This document shows positions 32,151 through 38,005 of a stretch of 39,719 nucleotides of DNA, piece by piece. The stretch is from positions 1 through 39,719 of the forward strand of contig NZ_BOPO01000074.1 of the NCBI RefSeq assembly GCF_017312725.1, in the 5' to 3' direction. The first letter of the stretch is position 1, and each line of letters starts with the position of its first letter. This DNA is from Actinocatenispora comari. Lineage in GTDB: Bacteria; Actinomycetota; Actinomycetes; Mycobacteriales; Micromonosporaceae. Both the position numbers and the translations under genes were made by a program. A model generated the notes under the pieces. The model was not told the origin of the DNA, ran no database searches, and was given only the letters and a program-made list of their open reading frames with translations.

Positions 32151-33428
32151 ATGCGCACTGTCCGGACCGCCACCATCCTCGCCGCCACCGGAACACTGGT
32201 CGCGGCCCTGCTGACCTGGGCCACGCCCGCCGCGGCGGCCTACTCCGACCCGCTGACCAGCACCACCAAGCAGAACCTGGTCTGGCACGCCACCCCGGCC
32301 GCGGCGCTGTCCGCGCTGGACGCGGCGCTGCCCAACGTGTCGGCCAACACCGTCGTGCACGACGCCAACCACGCCATGACCGGCTGTACCGCGGCGGAGC
32401 AGGCGGCGCTGCCGATCGCGCCGACCGCGACCACGAAGCTGTGCTGGGACGCCGACCGGGCCGGCAGCAGTGCCTGGACGCCGCAGTCGATCACCACCTC
32501 CGGTGACGCCGACGACGACGGCATGTGGGGTGCCGACAAGATCCTCATCTCCGGCTGGCACGGCGAGTCGAGCCTGGGCACCGGCTCGGACGGCAAGAGC
32601 CGCTACGACGACGCCCGGCTGATGTTCGTCAACGACGACACCCCGTCGGCCGCGGCGTTCCGGCAGGTGTACCTGGCGGTACCCAACAGCACCGGGTCGA
32701 CGTTCTCCGCCGCGAAGGCGCACGTCGGCGGGATGGCCTGGTACGGCGACAAGATCTACGTCACCGCGGTCGGCAACACCTCCACCGCGATCCGGGTCTT
32801 CTCCACCACGCACATCCTGCAGCTGTCCAGCAGTGCCGCGGCGATCGGCAAGGTGTCCGACGGGTACGCCGCCTACGGGTACAAGTACGCGGCGATGCAG
32901 GTCGGCTACTACTCCTACGCCGGCGGCACCTGCGACATGGACTCCGACACCGGGGTGCCGTGCTTCTCCTCGATGTCGCTGGACCGCAGCACCTCGCCCG
33001 ACTCGATCGTCACCACCGAGTACTTCAGCGACCAGACCAAGCACGGCCGGCTCTACCGGTACCCGATGGGCAGCGACTTCCTGCTCGCCGCCGGGTCGGG
33101 CGGCACGGTGGCCGCGAGCGAGGCGTACCGCAGCGGGGTCGGCAACATGCAGGGCGTGCTCGGCCACGACGGCCACTGGTACGTCGCGCACTCCTCGGCG
33201 GTGACCAACGGCCAGCTGTACGACCAGACCACCAGCGCCAGCGTTCCGTCGCACTGCGGTGACCCGAGTACCCCGGCGTGCTGGGGGATGCATCCGGAGG
33301 CGCTGACCTACGACTGGGCGACCGGGCTGGTGTGGTCGGTGACCGAGTGGTCGTCGGCGGTGTGCTCCGACCACGGCCAGGCCTGCGGGCGCACCCTCTT
33401 CGCCCTGCCGGTGTCCAGCCTGCCCTGA
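32151..33428 (+). CDS. Secreted protein of unknown function
   Basis: 425 residues. A signal peptide (MRTVRTATILAATGTLVAALLTW, cleaved near AAAAYS) exports the protein. The mature part has no recognised domain. Its strands recur with propeller-like spacing (GGMAWYGDKIYVTAVG, STAIRVFSTTHIL, YKYAAMQVGYYS, GHDGHWYVAHSS, AEALTYDWATGLVWSVTEW-like C-terminal strand), and six Cys form likely pairs (TGC...KLC, GGTCDMD...PCF, HCGD...ACW). A beta-propeller lectin or enzyme is one guess. ATG 32151 follows GGAGG (32142-32146). Placement before GxGYxYP and GH92 genes with a related promoter sequence suggests a role in the same secreted glycan regulon. Confidence 0.75.
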   Translation: MRTVRTATILAATGTLVAALLTWATPAAAAYSDPLTSTTKQNLVWHATPAAALSALDAALPNVSANTVVHDANHAMTGCTAAEQAALPIAPTATTKLCWDADRAGSSAWTPQSITTSGDADDDGMWGADKILISGWHGESSLGTGSDGKSRYDDARLMFVNDDTPSAAAFRQVYLAVPNSTGSTFSAAKAHVGGMAWYGDKIYVTAVGNTSTAIRVFSTTHILQLSSSAAAIGKVSDGYAAYGYKYAAMQVGYYSYAGGTCDMDSDTGVPCFSSMSLDRSTSPDSIVTTEYFSDQTKHGRLYRYPMGSDFLLAAGSGGTVAASEAYRSGVGNMQGVLGHDGHWYVAHSSAVTNGQLYDQTTSASVPSHCGDPSTPACWGMHPEALTYDWATGLVWSVTEWSSAVCSDHGQACGRTLFALPVSSLP

Positions 33429-33545
33429 CCGTGCGCCCGGCCCGGCCGTCGATGCGGCCGTCGGCGGTGGCCGGCGGCCGCGCGGCACCGTGTCGGGTTG
33501 CACACCGATGCCCGGCATCCGGATCTTGACACGGATTCCGATGCT

Positions 33546-33560
33546 TTGACAACGTTGTCG
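33546..33560 (+). promoter_or_regulatory. LacI-type operator overlapping a TTGACA -35 box, before the GxGYxYP gene
   Basis: TTGACAACGTTGTCG contains GACAACGTTGTC (33548-33559), a perfect 12-base palindrome of the kind bound by LacI-family repressors (central CG). The -35 hexamer TTGACA is inside it, so binding would block RNA polymerase. Another TTGACA stands exactly 20 bases upstream (33526) and ATTCCGAT (33535-33542) lies between. Confidence 0.65.
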
Positions 33561-33599
33561 GACATCACCTGCGGATCCCGTCGACGAGGGGTTAGGTAG

Positions 33600-35225
33600 A
33601 TGTTTGCGGATTCGGCACGTTCCCTTCCCACCCGCCGCCAGCTGCTGATCGGAGCCGGTGCCACCGCCGGTGCGGCGGCACTCGGCGCCAGCACCGGGTC
33701 GGGGCCCGCCGCGGCGGCACCCGGCCGTACCGGCATCGACTGGCCCCGCGGGCAGGTGCTGCCGCACTTCGCCGCGCCGGACGTACTGGACCTGATCGAC
33801 CTCACCGACGCCAGCGACGCCGACCAGCTGCTCGTCGCGAGCCTGCAGGGGCTGGTCAACCGGGCCCGGCCGCGGATCGCCATCCTGCGCCCGGCCGACG
33901 AGGGCGGCGTGACCTGGCTGCACACCGCCGGGCTGCGCTACCGCACCGTCGCCTCGCCCGCCGAGCTGCTGCGCCGCCACCGATCGGTCGTGCGCGGCGT
34001 GGTGGTCACCGACCCCGACCTGCCGGCCACCCGCAACCTCGCCACCACGCTCGCCGGGTTGCACGACGCGATCATCGCCGCGCCCGACCAGCTGGCCGGC
34101 CTCGGCGACCTGCCGGTGGTGGCCGACCTGCGTGGTCGGTTCGCCGACGAGATCGCCGCCTACACCTGGGCGGTGGACACCCTGTGGCCGCACACCGAGC
34201 ACCGGATCCTGGTCGGTCTCGACCCGGAGAACACCCTGTGCGACCTGCGCGACTACGCGGTCGCGACCCGGGCGCTGACGCTGTGGATCCACCCCGACGT
34301 ACCGGAGTCGCGGGCGATCGGCGAGCGGGTGATGAGCGACATGGCGCCGGGTACGGCGTTTCTCGGCTGGTGGCCGGCCGGCGTCGGCGGGGAGAGCGAC
34401 GGTACCGAGCTGACCTCCCGGCACGGCGTGATCGTGCTGGCCGCCGACCACTCGCAGAACCTCACCGTGTACGGCGGGGCGCCGGCGCCGGTCGCCGGCG
34501 GGCAGCGTTCGCTGCCGGCACCGCCGCTGGCCAACCGCGTGTACGTCACGTTCTCGATGACCGAGGGCGACAACCTGCAGTACAACCAGCACAAGATGCG
34601 GCAGCTGTGGGACGACCCGGGCCGTGGCGCGGTACCGCTGAACTGGTCGACGAACCCGCTGCTGATCGACGCCGCACCGGTGTTCCTGAGCTACTACCAG
34701 CGCACCGCGACCCGCAACGACTACCTGATGGCCGGGCCGTCCGGCGCCGGCTACGCGTACCCGTCGCCGTGGCCGGACGACACGCTCGGCGCGTTCACCG
34801 GCATGACCGCGCGGTACATGCGGCGCACCGGGATGGACGCGGCGGTGATCCTGAACCGCATCGACGGCGCGGACGTACCGCTGTCCGACGCGGAGGCCGC
34901 GCGCTACCTCCGTGACGTGCGACCACTCGGGCTGTTCAAGGACTGGACGGATCACACCGAACTGTCGGTGCTGCACCGCGACACGCCGCAGGCGGTGAGC
35001 TACCTGACCAGCAGCGTCGCCGAGGCGCAGGCGGCGATCGCGGCCTCGGCCGCCGGCTGGTCCGGCGATGCGCCGCTGTTCCTGTCGATCGGGATCCTGT
35101 CCTGGAACCTGAACCCCAGCGACGTCGCCACGATCGCCGCGTCGCTGTCCGACCCGTACACGGTGGTGCGCGGCGACCAGTTCTTCCACCTCGCCCGCCG
35201 CGCCCTGCACCTGCCCGGCCGCTGA
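33600..35225 (+). CDS. Tat-exported GxGYxYP family protein (putative glycoside hydrolase)
   Basis: 541 residues. A twin-arginine signal (TRRQLLIGAGATAGAAALGA, Arg12-Arg13) predicts Tat export. The name-giving motif GAGYAYP is at residues 382-388. Family blocks around it are VYVTFSMTEGDNLQYNQHKM, GAVPLNWSTNPLL, APVFLSYYQRTATRNDYLM and ILNRIDGADVPL. The GxGYxYP domain is predicted to be a TIM-barrel glycan hydrolase, but no activity is proved. ATG 33600 follows GAGGGG (33586-33591). It shares an operator-like promoter site with the GH92 gene at 38006. Confidence 0.85.
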   Translation: MFADSARSLPTRRQLLIGAGATAGAAALGASTGSGPAAAAPGRTGIDWPRGQVLPHFAAPDVLDLIDLTDASDADQLLVASLQGLVNRARPRIAILRPADEGGVTWLHTAGLRYRTVASPAELLRRHRSVVRGVVVTDPDLPATRNLATTLAGLHDAIIAAPDQLAGLGDLPVVADLRGRFADEIAAYTWAVDTLWPHTEHRILVGLDPENTLCDLRDYAVATRALTLWIHPDVPESRAIGERVMSDMAPGTAFLGWWPAGVGGESDGTELTSRHGVIVLAADHSQNLTVYGGAPAPVAGGQRSLPAPPLANRVYVTFSMTEGDNLQYNQHKMRQLWDDPGRGAVPLNWSTNPLLIDAAPVFLSYYQRTATRNDYLMAGPSGAGYAYPSPWPDDTLGAFTGMTARYMRRTGMDAAVILNRIDGADVPLSDAEAARYLRDVRPLGLFKDWTDHTELSVLHRDTPQAVSYLTSSVAEAQAAIAASAAGWSGDAPLFLSIGILSWNLNPSDVATIAASLSDPYTVVRGDQFFHLARRALHLPGR

Positions 35226-35251
35226 CTCCGCTCCGGCGCCGGTACCTCTGT

Positions 35252-35257
35252 CACCAT
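35252..35257 (+). promoter_or_regulatory. Candidate -10 box of a leaderless promoter for the VOC gene
   Basis: CACCAT ends six bases before GTG 35264, without a Shine-Dalgarno sequence in the gap. Confidence 0.35.
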
Positions 35258-35263
35258 GGCCAG

Positions 35264-35737
35264 GTGATCGTGGGAGACGAACCGGCGCTGGTACCAGAGT
35301 TGTCGGTCACCGACCTCGCCGCCAGCCTGCGGTTCTGGCGCGACCTGTGCGGCTTCACCGTCGAGTACGAGCGGCCGGAGGAGGGGTTCGCCTACCTGTC
35401 GCTCGCGACCGCGCACGTCATGCTCGACCAGATCGGTACCGGGCGCGACTGGATCACCGGTCCGCTCGTACCGCCACTCGGGCGCGGCATCAACCTGCAG
35501 CTCGCCGTCGCCGACCTGGCCCCGATCCTGGCCAGGCTCGCGGCGGCGGGCTATCCGCTGTTCCGGCCGCCGGAGACCCGCTGGTACCGGATCGGTGCGG
35601 AGGCGGCCGGGGTCGAACAGTTCCTGGTCACCGACCCGGACGGCTACCTGCTCCGCTTTCAGCGCCCGTCCGGGCGTCGGGCCGCCGGTCCGTCGGGCAG
35701 CGGGTGGCCACTTCCCGATCCGCCTCGACTTCCGTGA
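35264..35737 (+). CDS. VOC/glyoxalase-bleomycin-resistance family protein
   Basis: 157 residues. The paired beta-alpha-beta-beta-beta modules of VOC proteins are seen: VPELSVTDLAASLRFWRDLCGFTVEYE and AYLSLATAHVMLDQ form the first, GINLQLAVADLAPILARLAAAGY and VEQFLVTDPDGYLLRFQ the second. Conserved Asp and Glu ends fit a dimeric fold; metal residues are not clear, as in ligand-binding bleomycin-resistance proteins. It may bind an antibiotic or act on a small metabolite. The C-terminal 20 residues are a Pro/Gly tail. The stop (35735-35737) directly abuts the stop of the convergent AurF-like gene with no bases between. Confidence 0.82.
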   Translation: MIVGDEPALVPELSVTDLAASLRFWRDLCGFTVEYERPEEGFAYLSLATAHVMLDQIGTGRDWITGPLVPPLGRGINLQLAVADLAPILARLAAAGYPLFRPPETRWYRIGAEAAGVEQFLVTDPDGYLLRFQRPSGRRAAGPSGSGWPLPDPPRLP

Positions 35738-36631
35738 TCAGGCGAGGAAGCCGGAGCGGCGCCAGAGGCCGCGGCCGGGGCGGCCGATCATGCCGACCTC
35801 GGTGAGGAAGTCGGTGACCGGCTTGCCCATCCAGAGCAACGTCTCCCGGTGGTACGGGTTCGCCCGGGCCACCGCGCGAGCCTGCCGCGGGTCGAGGCCG
35901 ACCGCCGCGTACACGCCGGGATGGATCAGGTTCGCCGACACCACGTAGGCGGCCGCCGCGGTCAGCTGCCGGTGCCGCAACAGGGTCGGGCGCGAGGTGG
36001 TCGCGACCTGGCGGGCCAGCTCGGTACGGGCGAACTTGACGTGCCGCGCCTCCTCGACCACGTGGATGCGCGATGTCATGCGTACCAGGGGTTGCAGGGT
36101 CTCGTCGGCCATCAGCTCGCGCTGCAGCCGGTCGAGGGTCTCCTCGGTGAGCAGGGTGGCGGCGAACATCGCCGGCCCGCGCGGGGCGAGCGCGCCGAAC
36201 AGCGCACCGAGCCGCAGCAGCCCGGTACCGGGGGCGTGTTCGCTCGCGCCGAGCCGCTCGACCTCGCGGGCGAACATGATGCTGTGCCGGGTCTCGTCGC
36301 CGATCTCGGTCAGCGCGTACTGCACGTAGTCGCTGCCGGGGTCGCGGCGGTAGATGTCGCGCAGCAGCATGCGCATCAGCAGCGTCTCGAACCAGATGCC
36401 GAACCGGGTGATCGAGCACCACTCGTGGGTGCCGAGCGCGATGCGCTGCTCGGGCGTGAGCCGTTGCCACAGCGGCGTTCCGTACAGCGAGACGCGGCGC
36501 TCGGGCAGGCTCGGCACGCCGTCGGGTACCGGTGCCGACCAGTCGATGTCGAGGTCGGGATCGTAGCTGTGCCGGGCCGATGCGGTGAGCAACCGGTCGC
36601 GGGTCCGGGTCTGATCGGTGCCCGTCACCAT
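35738..36631 (-). CDS. AurF-type diiron N-oxygenase
   Basis: 297 residues. The diiron ligands of the AurF (p-aminobenzoate N-oxygenase) family are in place: Glu82 (WFETLLMR), Glu113 and His116 (EIGDETRHS), Glu163 (LLTEETLD), and His190, Glu194 and His197 (RIHVVEEARHVKF). Spacings for the last five match AurF as I recall them (Glu, then +27 His, +4 Glu, +3 His). AurF turns an aryl amine into a nitro group; the substrate here is unknown, and fatty-acid or amine oxidation are alternatives. ATG 36631 has a full AAGGAGGTGA ribosome site (36647-36638). A divergent TetR gene with two operator palindromes implies repression of this gene. Confidence 0.9.
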   Translation of the reverse strand: MVTGTDQTRTRDRLLTASARHSYDPDLDIDWSAPVPDGVPSLPERRVSLYGTPLWQRLTPEQRIALGTHEWCSITRFGIWFETLLMRMLLRDIYRRDPGSDYVQYALTEIGDETRHSIMFAREVERLGASEHAPGTGLLRLGALFGALAPRGPAMFAATLLTEETLDRLQRELMADETLQPLVRMTSRIHVVEEARHVKFARTELARQVATTSRPTLLRHRQLTAAAAYVVSANLIHPGVYAAVGLDPRQARAVARANPYHRETLLWMGKPVTDFLTEVGMIGRPGRGLWRRSGFLA

Positions 36632-36662
36632 CCCGGGTCACCTCCTTCGCCACCGAGGTGTC

Positions 36663-36679
36663 TGTGACACGATGTCACG
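36663..36679. promoter_or_regulatory. TetR operator, oxygenase-side copy (TGTGA-N7-TCACG)
   Basis: The palindrome lies directly downstream of the oxygenase promoter on the minus strand, over the first transcribed bases. It pairs with the site at 36722-36738. Confidence 0.7.
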
Positions 36680-36686
36680 CACAACC

Positions 36687-36715
36687 ACTATGCGACGCCG
36701 CGACCGCCACGTCAA
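36687..36715 (-). promoter_or_regulatory. Promoter of the AurF-like gene
   Basis: On the minus strand TTGACG (36715-36710), 17 bases, and CATAGT (36692-36687) form a good sigma-70-like promoter. Transcription would start near 36680, just before the operator copy at 36679-36663. Confidence 0.65.
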
Positions 36716-36721
36716 GGATTG

Positions 36722-36738
36722 TGTGACAGTTCGTCACA
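36722..36738. promoter_or_regulatory. TetR operator, regulator-side copy (TGTGA-N7-TCACA)
   Basis: A perfect 5-7-5 palindrome, TGTGACAGTTCGTCACA, 14 bases before the tetR start and 59 bp centre to centre from the oxygenase-side copy. It is placed to block the regulator promoter (TAAGCT at 36741-36746), giving autoregulation. Confidence 0.75.
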
Positions 36739-36740
36739 GG

Positions 36741-36746
36741 TAAGCT
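36741..36746 (+). promoter_or_regulatory. -10 box of a leaderless promoter for the tetR-DUF4873 pair
   Basis: TAAGCT ends six bases before GTG 36753, directly after the operator palindrome. No Shine-Dalgarno sequence is present. Confidence 0.5.
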
Positions 36747-36752
36747 GTCGGG

Positions 36753-37448
36753 GTGACTGGTAGCCAGCAGACCGACGGCCGCGCCCGGCGCTGGGCCGCG
36801 CACCGGCAGCAACGCCGCGCCGAGTTGATCGATGCGGCCGTCGCGGCCATCGAGGCGGCCGGCATCGACGTGGGGTTCGACGCGATCGCCGAGCAGGCCG
36901 GCGTCTCGCGCACCGTGCTCTACCGCTACTTCGACTCCCGCGACGAGCTGCAGGTGGCGGTCGCCCAGCGCGCGGTGGAGCTGTTGCTGGCCAAGCTGAC
37001 CCGGCCACTGCACTCCGGCGCCGCGCCGCGGGCGCTGATCACCTCGCTGGTGCGCGCGCACGTGCGCTGGCTCGACGAGCACCCCGAGCTGTACCGGCTG
37101 ATCGCCACCCGCTCCGCCGCGGTGCCGGCGGGCCGGGAGGCGTTCACCGCCGGCGAGAAGCTGTTCGCCGCGCAGCTCGCCGACCTGCTCGGGCACTACA
37201 TGACGCTGCTCGGCGTCGACGACGACGCGGTGGAACCGATCGCGTACGGGCTGATCGGCATGGTCGAGGCGGCCGGTGACTGGTGGGTGCGCCGGCACGA
37301 GCTCGGCGACCGCGGACTGATCGGCCAGCGTCGGCTGGTCGAGTCGCTCGGCGACTCGATCTGGTACGTCATCGACGGCCACCTGCGCGCCCGCGGCGTC
37401 GAACTCGACCCCGAGCTGCCCCTGCTTTCCGGAGGCGAGGATGACTGA
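36753..37448 (+). CDS. TetR/AcrR repressor, divergent from the AurF-like gene
   Basis: 231 residues. The N-terminal helix-turn-helix is VGFDAIAEQAGVSRTVLYRY (about residues 40-59), followed by FDSRDELQVAVAQ, the standard TetR start. The C-terminal domain has the helices ALITSLVRAHVRWLDEHPELYRLI and FAAQLADLLGHYMTLLGVDDDAVEPIAYGLIGMVEAAGDWW, which is a TetR_C type for a hydrophobic ligand. Its likely sites are the two TGTGA-N7-TCAC palindromes in the gap to the oxygenase gene. The gene overlaps the DUF4873 gene by 8 bases (ATGACTGA), so both are translated together. It probably senses the oxygenase substrate or product. Confidence 0.93.
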   Translation: MTGSQQTDGRARRWAAHRQQRRAELIDAAVAAIEAAGIDVGFDAIAEQAGVSRTVLYRYFDSRDELQVAVAQRAVELLLAKLTRPLHSGAAPRALITSLVRAHVRWLDEHPELYRLIATRSAAVPAGREAFTAGEKLFAAQLADLLGHYMTLLGVDDDAVEPIAYGLIGMVEAAGDWWVRRHELGDRGLIGQRRLVESLGDSIWYVIDGHLRARGVELDPELPLLSGGEDD

Positions 37449-37767
37449 CGAGACAAGGGCAGACGAGTTCGACGGCGACGGGTACCGGGGCGAGGTGGAG
37501 CTCGGCGACGGCGCGCGCAGCGTGCGGGTCGGCGCCCAGCTGCGCGGTGCGCTGGAGCCGATCAGCGGCGCCTACCGGTGGTACGGGCGGCTCGCCGCGG
37601 ACGCGGCGGTCACCGAGCTGGCCGCCGCGCGGGCCCGCAACCTGACGCTGACCACGCCGTACGGCTCGGTCACCACCACGCTCACCGACGTCGACCCGTG
37701 GGGCCGGTACCGGGTGGGTGGTGCCGGAACGCCCCCGTTCCCGGCCTCGACCACGCCGTCCGCCTGA
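37441..37767 (+). CDS. DUF4873 domain protein
   Basis: 108 residues. The core GYRGEVELGDGARSVRVGAQLRGALEPISGAYRWYGRL, followed by AARARNLTLTTPYGSVTTTLTDVDPWGRYRVGGAGTPPF, is the DUF4873 pattern (a small beta-rich domain often found with or fused to flavin monooxygenases or next to diiron oxygenases). Function is unknown; a role as a partner or substrate-binding factor of the AurF-like enzyme is inferred from context. ATG 37441 overlaps the end of tetR. No membrane or export signals. Confidence 0.85.
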   Translation: MTDETRADEFDGDGYRGEVELGDGARSVRVGAQLRGALEPISGAYRWYGRLAADAAVTELAAARARNLTLTTPYGSVTTTLTDVDPWGRYRVGGAGTPPFPASTTPSA

Positions 37768-37834
37768 CGTCGTCCGGCCGGCTCGGGCGGGCTTTCCGAT
37801 CCGGTACGCGTGGTTCGTGCCGGTTGTGGTGGCA

Positions 37835-37846
37835 CCCGGATCCGGG
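37835..37846 (+). terminator. CCCGGATCCGGG palindrome after the DUF4873 gene
   Basis: A perfect 12-base palindrome 68 bases after the DUF4873 stop codon. GTGCC/GGCAC arms lie close upstream. It could end the tetR-DUF4873 transcript, but no loop separates the arms, so the call is weak. Confidence 0.3.
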
Positions 37847-37874
37847 CGGTGGAAAACCCCGTCACCTGGGCATC

Positions 37875-37889
37875 TTGACAACGCTGTCA
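37875..37889 (+). promoter_or_regulatory. LacI-type operator overlapping a TTGACA -35 box, before the GH92 gene
   Basis: TTGACAACGCTGTCA differs from the 33546 site by one base in the core (C for T). TGACA and TGTCA arms flank ACGC. As there, the -35 hexamer is inside. ATTCCGAT, also present at 33535, follows at 37891-37898. The gene starts at GTG 38006. Confidence 0.65.
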
Positions 37890-38005
37890 TATTCCGATTG
37901 TGTGCTTACGGGTTGATGCCGGCCTGTCCTCGTGCGTCAACCGTTGGGGTGGCGAGGGCCGGTTCGTGCCGGTCCTCGAACCGTACGGGTCGATGGAGGC
38001 GCGGC

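Noticed and set aside
31092-35210. Giant minus-strand reading frame of about 1370 codons
   Set aside because: It covers uppS, the secreted protein and the GxGYxYP gene on the opposite strand. Its sequence is the Val/Arg/Gly-rich pattern of an antisense shadow in high-GC DNA.
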